Shown: positions 6,839 through 14,854, counted from the stretch's first letter. The stretch is DNA of 64,000 bases from Sphingomonas yabuuchiae (GCF_014199595.1 NZ_JACHNX010000006.1:1-64000); one strand, 5' to 3'. The notes: generated from the letters alone by a model not told the origin. Made by a program: numbers and translations.

Positions 6839-7160
6839 TCAGTCCGACCAGGTCCCCGATGCCGTCGATGCGCTGCATCGCCTCATCAGTCAGGAAGTCG
6901 AGGGGGTCGTGAATAGCATCTTGGGTCCGGCCCAGCTGGCCTTGCAGCCGCATAAGGTGGCCTATGTCCTGATGCGGGTGACGGCCAATCTCGGCCGAGC
7001 TGGCACGCTCTATTCGCTTCAGGTGAAGCGTGATGACCGGACGCCTGAGCAGATGTGCGACATGTGGATCGCAAGCCTCTCGGCCATGCTTCTGGAGTCG
7101 CGACCGGCTATCCTCGCGAAGTACGAGGCCCTGAAGGCGGAGGGCAAGACCCTTGGCTGA
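6831..7160 (+). CDS. hypothetical protein
   Basis: A 109-residue helical protein from a GTG start at 6831 (MVDQSDQVPDAVDALHRLIS). The upstream in-frame ATG at 6810 is possible but lies deeper in the previous gene. It overlaps both neighbours by 8 bases. No family recognised. Confidence 0.6.
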   Translation: MVDQSDQVPDAVDALHRLISQEVEGVVNSILGPAQLALQPHKVAYVLMRVTANLGRAGTLYSLQVKRDDRTPEQMCDMWIASLSAMLLESRPAILAKYEALKAEGKTLG

Positions 7161-7356
7161 CGACCGGGCAACGGCGCCGAAGATATGTCAGGTCGCCAGC
7201 TGCTCCACGATCATCCGGCGTGGCCAGCGCGTATGCCAGGCGCATTGGGCGGAAATCCCCGGCGCATCCCGCAGCAAGCTGGCAATGTCGCGTCATGGTC
7301 CAGTGGCCGATACCATGTGGTCCAAGGCCTGCGCAGCATTGGAAGCCCGGACATGA
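7153..7356 (+). CDS. mini zinc-knuckle protein A
   Basis: A 67-residue protein read from a TTG start inside the previous gene. It carries C12-x4-C17-x10-C28-x2-H31 (ICQVASC, RVCQAH), a likely single zinc site, followed by a short basic tail. The protein at 8116 carries the same spacing pattern (C-x4-C-x13-C-x2-H), so the two look like diverged paralogues. Such tiny zinc proteins in phage early regions often bind nucleic acid or host factors, but the partner is unknown. Confidence 0.62.
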   Translation: MADDRATAPKICQVASCSTIIRRGQRVCQAHWAEIPGASRSKLAMSRHGPVADTMWSKACAALEART

Positions 7357-7655
7357 CCAGCGCTGGCAATCCCCGCACCGCGCGCGACATCGCCCGCGCC
7401 GAGCGCTGCTTCGCCCTGGCACGCTCGACCACCTTCCCGGCCGAGCGGGACACGGCGATCGCACACGGCATCACCATCGCAGAGGCGGCGGGGATCGACC
7501 TTGATCGCTTCGACATCCCCGGCCGCCCCCCGGCCGCGCCGAAGCACCACCCGATGGGATTCCGGTCCCAGCCAGCGCCCGACGACTACAGCGTCGACGA
7601 GATTGGCGACCTGATGCGTGCCCATCATCGCCACATGGAAGAGGCCCGCGCATGA
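7353..7655 (+). CDS. DUF2786-like small protein
   Basis: A 100-residue protein from an ATGA start. Residues 8-50 (RTARDIARAERCFALARSTT, then ERDTAIAHGITIAEAAGID) resemble the DUF2786 helical repeat seen in phage proteins, where a short helix pair precedes an Ala-rich helix. The C-terminal half is Pro-rich and less ordered. Function unknown; the family match is by eye. Confidence 0.55.
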   Translation: MTSAGNPRTARDIARAERCFALARSTTFPAERDTAIAHGITIAEAAGIDLDRFDIPGRPPAAPKHHPMGFRSQPAPDDYSVDEIGDLMRAHHRHMEEARA

Positions 7656-8119
7656 CGTCGAACACCCAAGCTGAAAAAGCCCTGACGGAAGTCTTCCACG
7701 AATGGGTTGCCTCGACCGTCGATCCGGAGGGCTTCCCGGTGCCGCATGCCCTGGTCCGCAATCGAGAGGGCACGCTGACCGTGGTCGCCTTGGCGGTGCC
7801 GCCTACCGAGGCCTATGCCGTCATGCTGAAGCTGTGGCACCAGGGTGCCGAAGAAATGATCTTCGCGCTCGATCGCTTCGCGCTGCCCGGGCAGGGCACG
7901 ACGCTCGGCGATCTCCTGGCGGGCTTTCACTTCACCCGGCACGCGGCACCGCGTCCCTTCATCATCGAATATCAGCACGCCCCTCGGATCGTGCGGCCGA
8001 TCGATTGGGACAACGTCCATTGGACGGCTGGTCTATACGGCGAATTCAACCAGGTGCTGCGCCAGCGGCTCGGGATTGCGCCCGAAAAGGTGCAGGACAC
8101 GGTCGGAGGGCGTGGGTGA
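7652..8119 (+). CDS. hypothetical protein
   Basis: A 155-residue alpha/beta protein (MTSNTQAEKALTEVFHEWVA) with an ATGA overlap upstream and a GTGA overlap downstream. The middle (MLKLWHQGAEEMIFALDRFA) and the end (WTAGLYGEFNQVLRQRLGI) look well folded. No known domain is recognised. It is one of the larger members of the early operon. Confidence 0.6.
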   Translation: MTSNTQAEKALTEVFHEWVASTVDPEGFPVPHALVRNREGTLTVVALAVPPTEAYAVMLKLWHQGAEEMIFALDRFALPGQGTTLGDLLAGFHFTRHAAPRPFIIEYQHAPRIVRPIDWDNVHWTAGLYGEFNQVLRQRLGIAPEKVQDTVGGRG

Positions 8120-8364
8120 CCGAACGCCTAAACTGCCGCGTACCTGGTTGCCGTCGCACTACCCCGGCTGGGCGATTCACGATCTGGATCTGCTTCCCGC
8201 ATCGCAAGCTGGTCGCCCCGGCGACGCGGCCCGCCTGGGCGCGCCTGCGCCGGTTGGCCTGCTGCTCGCCCGGACCGGCGATCGGCCAAGCCCACTTCAA
8301 CCGATTATGGCGGCGTCTCGAACGCGCCGCCGGTGTCACCCCCAACCCCAGGAGAAGGATCTGA
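8116..8364 (+). CDS. mini zinc-knuckle protein B
   Basis: An 82-residue basic protein from a GTG start. C7-x4-C12-x13-C26-x2-H29 (NCRVPGC, ICFPH) parallels the protein at 7153, and the rest is Arg-rich with a short helix (FNRLWRRLERAAGV). A nucleic-acid-binding role is reasonable but not shown. The GTGA and TGATG overlaps at its ends fix it in the operon. Confidence 0.6.
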   Translation: MTERLNCRVPGCRRTTPAGRFTIWICFPHRKLVAPATRPAWARLRRLACCSPGPAIGQAHFNRLWRRLERAAGVTPNPRRRI

Positions 8365-8699
8365 TGCACATTGTCGAACTCGACCGACGCGTTTCGCGCG
8401 CGTCGATGAACGGCCGTGGTGTCGACCTGACTGCGACCGATCTGGACTTGCTGGTCAGCCTCGGGCTGATCGCCATGCTCCACACGGCAAAAACTGAATA
8501 TCTGGGGGAACAAGCACGATGCCGCCACGCCCGGGCCCACTCTATCGCAGAGGCAAATACTGGCTCGACAAGCTCCGCCGGGAAGACGGATCGGAGCGTT
8601 CGCGCAGCTGGTACATCTTCTGGTACGATCCCGACGCGCGACGCGAAGCAAGCGCGTCAACGCGTACAGCGGAAGACGAAGCTGCAATCTGCGCGCTAG
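8364..8699 (+). CDS. small ORF overlapping integrase start (possible Xis-position gene)
   Basis: An ORF of 111 codons begins one base inside the previous stop (MHIVELDRRVSRASMNGRGV) and runs 181 bases into the integrase in another frame. Only the first 50 or so residues look protein-like; the rest is a shadow of the integrase. An excisionase would be expected in this position, but no clear HTH is visible. The true end or a frameshift cannot be judged from one sequence. Confidence 0.4.
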   Translation: MHIVELDRRVSRASMNGRGVDLTATDLDLLVSLGLIAMLHTAKTEYLGEQARCRHARAHSIAEANTGSTSSAGKTDRSVRAAGTSSGTIPTRDAKQARQRVQRKTKLQSAR

Positions 8700-9850
8700 A
8701 CCAGCGCTACCTCGCCGATCGCGGGGAGGCCGCCGCCTATTGTCATGCCTGCGGCCAGCCGCTGGCATCGGCCGCTGCCTACCTGCTGACCGACGCGATG
8801 GCCGATTATGAGATTGAGCACGGCGCGCTGAAGGATTCGGCGAGCAGCATTTCCGCACGGCTGAAGCACATCGCGGACTTCCTCGACGCCCAGGAGGCGT
8901 CCGGCGGCATGTTCGGCATCGAGACGACCTGCGCCGTCGCATGCGGCACGCCGTTCATCGAAGCGTTCAGGGCCTGGTCGAAAGACCAGCCGGTCGTCTG
9001 GCGCAACAAGGACGGTGACATAACGGCATCGCGGCCCCGGGCGGCCGCGACGACCGAGGAATCTGTGTTGCAGATCGCGGCCGCTCTGAATCACGCGGCC
9101 GACGCCGATCCGCCCAGGTCGGAGCGCAGGCCGGTCTACAAGCCGAAGCCCCGCAAACAGGTATCGCGCCCGCGTAAGGTGCGTATCGATGTCGCTGCGA
9201 TCGCCGACATGGTCGCCTATGCGGCCGAGCCGGAGAAGAAGCGTGCTTCGCTCCATTCGTTCCTCGTCGCCTCGATCTGCACGCTGGCCCGCCCCGATAG
9301 CGTCGTGGACATCTGCGTCGCCCCCGAGCGGGAGCAATGGTATCGCGGATCTGCGACGCTCGACCTGAATCCTTTCGGCCGCGAGCAGACCAACAAGCAC
9401 CGCCCCGTCATACCCGTCGTGCCCATCCTCCAGGAATGGCTGGCGGCCGAGCTGGACGCTTATCAGCGCCTCGACGCCGACAAGCGCAAGGGCGCGGGCT
9501 TCCTGGTCAATTACTACGGCCGGTCGATCCTGGACGTCGACACGTCCTGGCGGACCATGCTGCGCGAGCTGAAGCTCCCGACGACGCGGGAATGGAAGCC
9601 GTATGTGATTCGGCACAGCCTCGCGACGCTGCTGCGCGATCGCGGCGTGCACAAATGGGATCTGGAGGGCTTCCTCGGCCACGACGCCAACAGCACGACC
9701 GAAATCTATGCGGTCGGTCGGTTCGGCTCGGTGGCGAAGGCTCTCGAGGACATTACCGGGGAAATCGATGTGCGCTCTGACGGCGCGATGCGCCGAAAGT
9801 GCGCCAAAAACATCGCTATCCGGTCCCTCCGGGGTGGGAGGTTTTTATGA
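8519..9850 (+). CDS. int: tyrosine recombinase (integrase)
   Basis: A 443-residue phage-type integrase that would recombine the element with tRNA-Val. The N-terminal part (residues 1-80) is basic with a CHAC pair, a SAM-like arm domain follows, and the catalytic domain spans about 220-400. Catalytic residues are R258 (TLARPD), K293 (NKHRPVIP), R365 (YVIRHSLAT), H388 (LGHDANS) and Y397 (TEIYA). The His usually three residues before R365 is replaced by Tyr. It is the last gene of the early operon and points into the tRNA 3' end. Its last 12 codons fall within a strong inverted repeat, so the C-terminal tail (LRGGRFL) is hairpin-encoded. Confidence 0.92.
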   Translation: MPPRPGPLYRRGKYWLDKLRREDGSERSRSWYIFWYDPDARREASASTRTAEDEAAICALDQRYLADRGEAAAYCHACGQPLASAAAYLLTDAMADYEIEHGALKDSASSISARLKHIADFLDAQEASGGMFGIETTCAVACGTPFIEAFRAWSKDQPVVWRNKDGDITASRPRAAATTEESVLQIAAALNHAADADPPRSERRPVYKPKPRKQVSRPRKVRIDVAAIADMVAYAAEPEKKRASLHSFLVASICTLARPDSVVDICVAPEREQWYRGSATLDLNPFGREQTNKHRPVIPVVPILQEWLAAELDAYQRLDADKRKGAGFLVNYYGRSILDVDTSWRTMLRELKLPTTREWKPYVIRHSLATLLRDRGVHKWDLEGFLGHDANSTTEIYAVGRFGSVAKALEDITGEIDVRSDGAMRRKCAKNIAIRSLRGGRFL

Positions 9851-9859
9851 CCGGATAGC
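9815..9859. repeat. hairpin at element/tRNA junction
   Basis: An 11-bp perfect inverted repeat (gctatccggtc / gaccggatagc) encloses a second 5-bp stem (cctcc / ggagg). It overlaps the integrase stop codon and lies 12 bases from the 3' end of tRNA-Val. It may be the integrase terminator, an integrase arm or core-flanking site, or both. Confidence 0.6.
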
Positions 9860-9871
9860 AACGTTTTAGGG

Positions 9872-9946
9872 TGGTGGGCGTGGCAAGGATTGAACTTGCG
9901 ACCCCTGCGATGTCAACACAGTGCTCTACCACTGAGCTACACGCCC
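9872..9946 (-). tRNA. tRNA-Val(GAC)
   Basis: A 75-base cloverleaf with encoded CCA. Acceptor strands gggcgtg / cacgccc, D arm agctcagtggtagagc, anticodon loop reading tGACa, T arm gcaagttcaatccttgc. Its 3' end faces the integrase and is the likely attB/attR core of the element; the second copy of this end is not inside the window. Confidence 0.95.
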
Positions 9947-9990
9947 GCCGGAGGCCGGGCAATTAGCAGTTTCGGCGGGGCTGGCAAGCC

Positions 9991-10368
9991 CTAAATCGCA
10001 CCATCCGCCGATTCTTTTGCAAAAAGTCGGTCCACCTCCATCACCAGGTCGCGCAGGTGGAAGGGTTTGGACAGGACACGGGCATTGGGAACCGCCTGCC
10101 CCGCCTTCAGCGTGACCGCCGCGAAGCCGGTGATGAACATCACCCGCAGGTCGGGGACCAGCGAGGCGGCGCGCTGAGCCAGTTCGATGCCGTCCATTTC
10201 GGGCATGACGATATCGGTCAGCAGCAGGTCGAACCGCTCGCTTTCCAGCAAAGGCAGCGCCGCCGTGCCGCGATCGACCGCCGTCACCCGGTAGCCGGAC
10301 CGCGTCAGCGCCCGTGTCAGATATTCGCGCATGACCTCGTCGTCTTCGGCCAGCAGGATATGGAACAT
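9991..10368 (-). CDS. cpdR: CpdR-like response regulator
   Basis: A 125-residue single-domain receiver. Acidic pocket E8-D9-D10, phosphoacceptor D52 in LLLTDIVMPEMDG, Thr switch in MFITGFAAV, Lys in VLSKPFHL. In alphaproteobacteria CpdR is phosphorylated through the CckA-ChpT relay and, when unphosphorylated, primes ClpXP proteolysis of cell-cycle proteins. The start MFHILLAEDDEVM is the family's usual one; an ATG 18 bases upstream is also in frame. It is divergent from the N-formylglutamate amidohydrolase gene, a common pairing in this class. Confidence 0.9.
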   Translation of the reverse strand: MFHILLAEDDEVMREYLTRALTRSGYRVTAVDRGTAALPLLESERFDLLLTDIVMPEMDGIELAQRAASLVPDLRVMFITGFAAVTLKAGQAVPNARVLSKPFHLRDLVMEVDRLFAKESADGAI

Positions 10369-10468
10369 CGCGTCATCCCGATTCATGTTGGCGGTCAGCT
10401 TAGCGGCGGCGCGGTTAAGATTTCCAGACCATTGCCCATATTGGATTGCCGCCATAGGATCGCCGCCA

Positions 10469-11326
10469 ATGGCCAGCCCGAGCTTCGGCGCATCCTTTCA
10501 GAGCTTTGGCGATCCGGTGCCCTCGGGGCCGGTGGTCCTCTCGGTTTCGCATGGCGGGCGCGCCTATCCGCCGGAGCTGGTCGCGGCGCTGCGGGTGCCG
10601 GTCGCCGCCGTGATGGCGCTGGAGGACCGGCTGATCGATCTGGTCGGCATGGCGGCGCGCGGCGACGAGCCGATGCTGGTGCAGGATATGCCGCGCGCAT
10701 GGATCGACCTGAACCGTGACGAGCGTGAGCGTGATCCGCTGATCGACGAGGGCGCGCGGATGGCGCCCCGTGCTTCGGCCAAACTGCGCAGCGGGCTGGG
10801 CCTGGTGCCGCGCCGGGTGGCGGGGCATGGCGATATCTGGACCCGACGCTTCACCGATGCGGAGATCGTCGCGCGGATCGAGAACGACCACCGCCCCTAT
10901 CATCGCGCGCTGGCGGAACGACTGGCGGCGGCGCGGGCGCGGTTCGGGGTGGCGGTTCTGCTCGACCTGCATTCGATGCCGCCGCTGGGGGCACCGGGGC
11001 TGGTACCACGCATCGTCATCGGCGACCGGCATGGCATGACGGCCGCCACCCGCTTCGTCCGCCGGATCGAGGCGGAGACGCGCGGGGCCGGTTTCGCCGT
11101 CACCCGCAATGCGCCTTATGCCGGGGGCCATATCGTCGAGCGGCATGGCGATCCGCGACGCGGCATTCACGCCATCCAGCTGGAGCTCGACCGCTCGCTC
11201 TATCTCGATGCCGCGCTGGAGGCGCCGGGGCCGGGTTTCGACGCCACGGTCATGCTGGTCCGCCGCATCCTGTCTGCGCTGGCGGCCGAAGCGCTGGGCC
11301 AGCCGGCCGCGATGGCCGCCGAATAA
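10469..11326 (+). CDS. N-formylglutamate amidohydrolase family protein
   Basis: A 285-residue protein of the N-formylglutamate amidohydrolase family (zinc-dependent, formally N-formylglutamate to glutamate plus formate in histidine breakdown). Visible motifs are SVSHGGRAYP near the N-terminus, WIDLNRDERERDPL, LLDLHSMPP and the C-terminal GIHAIQLELDRSLYLD. Without other hut genes nearby the physiological substrate is uncertain. The start at 10469 is the first ATG giving the family N-terminus. The stop codon abuts the terminator of the antisense-strand sRNA. Confidence 0.88.
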   Translation: MASPSFGASFQSFGDPVPSGPVVLSVSHGGRAYPPELVAALRVPVAAVMALEDRLIDLVGMAARGDEPMLVQDMPRAWIDLNRDERERDPLIDEGARMAPRASAKLRSGLGLVPRRVAGHGDIWTRRFTDAEIVARIENDHRPYHRALAERLAAARARFGVAVLLDLHSMPPLGAPGLVPRIVIGDRHGMTAATRFVRRIEAETRGAGFAVTRNAPYAGGHIVERHGDPRRGIHAIQLELDRSLYLDAALEAPGPGFDATVMLVRRILSALAAEALGQPAAMAAE

Positions 11327-11433
11327 AAAACCGCCTCGCGCAAGGGGGAAGAGCGCGAGGCGGCCAAGGTTCAGGGAGGAGACACGCTGAAAGCGTGTCA
11401 TACGACATCGCGAAAGGGGGGACACGACGTCGT
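11325..11433 (-). ncRNA. mmgR: MmgR/suhB-type alphaproteobacterial sRNA
   Basis: An sRNA of about 108 nt is predicted on the minus strand. A promoter TTGAAC (11469-11464), N18, TTTATA (11445-11440) precedes it. The RNA has a 5' region (tacgac pairing gtcgta), a perfect 8-bp hairpin (gacacgct / agcgtgtc), a single-stranded tctcctccctgaacc, and a perfect 11-bp terminator stem (ccgcctcgcgc / gcgcgaggcgg) with TTTTTT. The CCUCCC stretch between two hairpins is the hallmark of the MmgR/alpha-r8 (suhB, Rfam) family. Synteny with an N-formylglutamate amidohydrolase, as I recall it for rhizobial copies, adds support. In Sinorhizobium MmgR restricts polyhydroxybutyrate accumulation. Confidence 0.75.
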
Positions 11434-11598
11434 ACAGGATATAAATAAGAAGGGGCCTATTTGGTTCAACCCCCCGCCCCACAATTCGTCATTTTTTCGT
11501 AACGGGTGGTGGCGGAGCGGGCGTGCGGCCTCGCCGGGAGCGTCAGGCGATGGCACGCAATACACGCGCTATCTGTGGTCGCCCACTTGTGAACTTCG

Positions 11599-11889
11599 CT
11601 ACAGCCGCACTTCTTCCACTGGATCACCTTGTTCGTATTCCCAGATGATCGCCATGTTCATTACGTCTTCAAACGGTTGGTCGGGATGAGACGTGGTGCA
11701 GAGAAAACGCGTTGGATCCTTACCGTCGCCGACGACAATCTCGTCGATAACGTCCTCGATCCGCGAGCAGCCGGGCCCGACAACCGCAACCAGAGAAACG
11801 TCATCGCGAAGGCATTGCTCAACGAAGGCGTCGAGAAGCGCCTCGTCAGAAATGGGCGCGTGCAGGATGATTTTGCGGGCGAGCGGCAT
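11599..11889 (-). CDS. conserved hypothetical protein
   Basis: A 96-residue alpha/beta protein starting MPLARKIILHAPISDEALLD. The pattern of strands (KIILHAP, SLVAVVGPGC, TRFLCTTSHP) around an acidic helix looks like a small folded domain rather than noise; I recall similar proteins in sphingomonads but no function. A second ATG two codons upstream is possible. It stands alone between the sRNA and the cytochrome gene. Confidence 0.65.
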   Translation of the reverse strand: MPLARKIILHAPISDEALLDAFVEQCLRDDVSLVAVVGPGCSRIEDVIDEIVVGDGKDPTRFLCTTSHPDQPFEDVMNMAIIWEYEQGDPVEEVRL

Positions 11890-12032
11890 GATCACGGTCT
11901 AGCGGCACCGAAAAGACAGCTTTCCACCGACGCCGGCCGCCTATGCTGGTTCCGAAGCGCACCAATATGCGCAAAAAACCAAGCTGCGAGCAATCAGCCA
12001 AGCACCTTTTATCGGGGACCCCACAAACGGGC

Positions 12033-12575
12033 TTACCCCCGCCGGAAACTCATCCGCGCGAGCAGGCCGTCGCGCAGCAGGAAATGGTGGCGCAGCGCTG
12101 CGGCGACATGGATCGCCACCAGCACCAGCATCGCCCAGCCGAGAATCTCATGCGCCTCGTGCCCGACACCGGCGGCGGCCTTGCCGATGGGGAGTGGCGG
12201 TACGTCGAACAGGCCGAACCAGCTGACGGGACGCGGCACGTCGCGGCCGGAGCCCATCGCCCAGCCGGTCATCGGCATGGCGATCATCAGAGCATAGAGC
12301 GTGGCGTGGAGCGCATGGGCACTTCCGCGCGCCCAGACCGGGATTTCGGCGGGCAGCGGCGGCGGGCGATGGCTCAGGCGCCAGGCGATCCGTGCCGCCG
12401 TCAGCGCCAGCACGGTCAGGCCGATCGCCTTGTGCAGCGGAATGGTGCCGGGCAACAGGCTCTCATGGAGCAGCCCGATGGCGAGGTTCGCCACGACCAG
12501 CGCCGCGATCGTCCAGTGAAAGACGATCGCGACCTGGCTGTAGCGCGGACTGGCGGAAACGACCGGCCCGCGCAT
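12033..12575 (-). CDS. cytochrome b561 (CybB-like)
   Basis: A 180-residue inner-membrane di-heme cytochrome b with four membrane helices (about residues 15-37, 47-65, 88-107, 142-163). Heme-ligand His candidates lie in VFHWTIAAL, PLHKAIGL, HALHATLYAL and AIHVAAALRHHF. Such proteins move electrons from quinol to periplasmic acceptors, and some act as superoxide oxidases. The gene follows sapC on the same strand with only 4 bases between, so the two may be co-transcribed. Confidence 0.9.
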   Translation of the reverse strand: MRGPVVSASPRYSQVAIVFHWTIAALVVANLAIGLLHESLLPGTIPLHKAIGLTVLALTAARIAWRLSHRPPPLPAEIPVWARGSAHALHATLYALMIAMPMTGWAMGSGRDVPRPVSWFGLFDVPPLPIGKAAAGVGHEAHEILGWAMLVLVAIHVAAALRHHFLLRDGLLARMSFRRG

Positions 12576-12579
12576 CGGA

Positions 12580-13353
12580 TCAGCCGACCGGCTGAAGCTG
12601 CGGCTGCGGCATCTTGCCCAGCTGCGCCTGACGGGCGAAGATGTCGCGCATCAGCGAGAGCGAGAAGAGGTGCGCATAGAGCAGCGGGAGCATGCCCGAC
12701 TGGCTCATCTTGCGCAGCTGGTCCCCGCGCAGGTCGACCAGCTTTTCCTCGTTGATCATCTGGAAGCCGCGATAGACGAAGGGCTGATCCGCGCCGTCCG
12801 GCTGGATCGAGACTTCGCCGTCCATCAGCAGACCCATTTCGCCCAGTTCCTTCATGAAGTTCTGGGTACGGGCGCCCGCCTGTTCGAACGATTCGTTGAA
12901 CTGGAGGATATTCTTGGTCAGCTCGCTCGGCTGGTTGCCGTCGAACAGCGACTCGCCGTCGTCGAACGCGCCGATGGTCGGCGAGGTCGGATCGAAGCAC
13001 AGCGACAGCTCTTCCGATTCCGGACGCAGGCGCGCCAGCATGTACGGATAGCGGCGGATATAGGCGGGAACGTAGAAGTTCGTCTCGGTCAGGCGGCCTT
13101 CGTCATCGACGAAGACGTTCACGCCCTCGTTCAGGCCCATCAGCGCCAGCGGGATCGGCTGGTCGCCGACCGAGAAGACGATCGGCATGAAACGCTGCAC
13201 CAGCGGGAATTCGTCCACGGTCACGGGGATGGCGTGCTGGCCGACCAGGAAGGGCGCGGTCTCCTGCGGGCGAACCTTGTAGTTCGCATGAGCCTCGCTC
13301 GAAAGCGGCTCCAGGCCGTTGTAGAAAAGCGGAAGGGACGGCGCGCTCGCCAT
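12580..13353 (-). CDS. SapC family protein
   Basis: A 257-residue SapC-family protein (peptide transport or S-layer-related naming; role unresolved). Typical features are FYNGLEPLSSEAHANY near the start, FPLVQRFMPIVF, NVFVDDEGR, PAYIRRYPYML, and a C-terminal region predicted as helical. No signal peptide. The start at 13353 follows GGAG 6 bases upstream; the ATG at 13365 would include that site. A second SapC paralogue lies next to the halogenase at 42001. Confidence 0.88.
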   Translation of the reverse strand: MASAPSLPLFYNGLEPLSSEAHANYKVRPQETAPFLVGQHAIPVTVDEFPLVQRFMPIVFSVGDQPIPLALMGLNEGVNVFVDDEGRLTETNFYVPAYIRRYPYMLARLRPESEELSLCFDPTSPTIGAFDDGESLFDGNQPSELTKNILQFNESFEQAGARTQNFMKELGEMGLLMDGEVSIQPDGADQPFVYRGFQMINEEKLVDLRGDQLRKMSQSGMLPLLYAHLFSLSLMRDIFARQAQLGKMPQPQLQPVG

Positions 13354-13429
13354 GATATTCTCCAAAAAACTCGATCCACGCGAGCCCCCCGGCCGCGTGT
13401 CCTGCGTCCGTGTCTATGGGCCTAGCGCC

Positions 13430-14854
13430 TCATGCGCAAGCGACGAGCTTGCCCGGATTGAACAGACCGTGCGGATCGAGCGCCGTCTTGATGGCGCGGA
13501 TCGCCGCGACCCGTTCGGGCGACAGGCGGGCGAGTTCGTCGCGCTTCATCTGGCCGATGCCGTGCTCGGCCGAAATGGTGCCGCCTGCCGCCATGACCAG
13601 ATCATGGACGAAGCGGGTTATGGTCGCGGCATCCTCGGCATAGAAACGGTCGCGATCGGTGCCGGGCGCGGCGCGGACATGGAAATGAATGTTACCGTCG
13701 CCCAGATGGCCGAAGCCCGAGGCGTGGGTACCGGGGAAGCGCGCGTCGCACGCCGCCGCCGCCTCGACCATGAAGCGCGGCATGGCATCGACCGGCACGG
13801 CGATATCATGCTGCACCGCCGGACCCAGCGCGCGCTCGGCATCGGACAGCGAGTGGCGGAGCAGCCAGAAGGCCTCGGCTTGCGAATCCGAGGCGGCGAT
13901 CACTGCGTCGGCGACGACTCCATCCTCCAGCGCACGGGCCAGTTGCGTCTCCAGCATCGCGGTCGGATCGGCTTGTGCATCGCCGGTCACCGCCTCGATC
14001 AGGACATGCCAGGGATGCGTGCCCTCTAGCGGCGCGCGTGCGCCGGGCAGATGCGCGACGGCGGCGGCCAGGCTTTCGGCGGGCATGATCTCGAAACTCT
14101 CGATCATGTCGGTCGCCGCCTGCAACCGGCGCAGCAGGGTCAGACCGGCGGCGGGATCGGACAGTCCGACCCAGGCAGTCGCCGAGCGTGCGATCCCCGG
14201 TGCCAGCCGCAGCGCGGCGGCGGTGACGATGCCCAAAGTCCCCTCCGCGCCGATCAGCAACTGGCCCAGATCGTAACCGCGATTGTCCTTCTTCAACGCC
14301 GACAGCCCGTCATGGAGCGATCCGTCGGGCAGCACCGCCTCCACACCCAACGTCAGGCCGCGCATCGTACCGAAACGCAGCACCTGCGTACCCCCCGCAT
14401 TGGTCGAGACGAGACCGCCGACCGTCGCATTGCCCTTGGCCCCCAGCGTCAGCGGAAAGCGTACGCCCTCCGCCTCGGCAGCGGCGTGAAGGTCGGCCAG
14501 GATTACCCCCGCCTCGGCGACGACCATGCCTGCGTCCGCGTCCATGCGCCGGATACGATTCATCCGGCGCATGGACAGGATCAGCGCCGATCCGTCGTCA
14601 GGCGGTGTCGCCCCCCCGACCATCGAGCTGTTCCCCCCCTGCGGCACCAGCCTCACCCGGTGTTCCGTCGCCGCGCGCAGCACCGCCTGCACCTGTCCCG
14701 TATCGGCGGGGGCGAGGATCGCGGGGGCATGGCCGGAAAAGCGCCGCCGCCAGTCCACTTCCCATGGCGCGATCAGCGCGGGGTCGGTGACGATGCCCTT
14801 GTCGCCCAAAATGGGGGTCAGGGCCTGAAGCAAAGCGGTCTGGGCAGGAGTCAT
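13430..14854 (-). CDS. FAD-linked oxidase (GlcD / D-2-hydroxyacid dehydrogenase family)
   Basis: A 474-residue flavoprotein with a PCMH-type FAD-binding domain (about 40-220; RLVPQGGNSSMVGGATPPDD, LTLGAKGNATVGGLVSTNAG) and a C-terminal FAD-oxidase domain (GHLGDGNIHFHV, SAEHGIGQMKRDEL). These match the GlcD, Dld and D-2-hydroxyglutarate dehydrogenase group, which oxidises D-2-hydroxyacids to 2-oxoacids. The substrate cannot be fixed from motifs alone. The His and Asn in GDGNIHFH are the family's active-site metal region. It stands alone, divergent from the small exported protein at 14923. Confidence 0.9.
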   Translation of the reverse strand: MTPAQTALLQALTPILGDKGIVTDPALIAPWEVDWRRRFSGHAPAILAPADTGQVQAVLRAATEHRVRLVPQGGNSSMVGGATPPDDGSALILSMRRMNRIRRMDADAGMVVAEAGVILADLHAAAEAEGVRFPLTLGAKGNATVGGLVSTNAGGTQVLRFGTMRGLTLGVEAVLPDGSLHDGLSALKKDNRGYDLGQLLIGAEGTLGIVTAAALRLAPGIARSATAWVGLSDPAAGLTLLRRLQAATDMIESFEIMPAESLAAAVAHLPGARAPLEGTHPWHVLIEAVTGDAQADPTAMLETQLARALEDGVVADAVIAASDSQAEAFWLLRHSLSDAERALGPAVQHDIAVPVDAMPRFMVEAAAACDARFPGTHASGFGHLGDGNIHFHVRAAPGTDRDRFYAEDAATITRFVHDLVMAAGGTISAEHGIGQMKRDELARLSPERVAAIRAIKTALDPHGLFNPGKLVACA

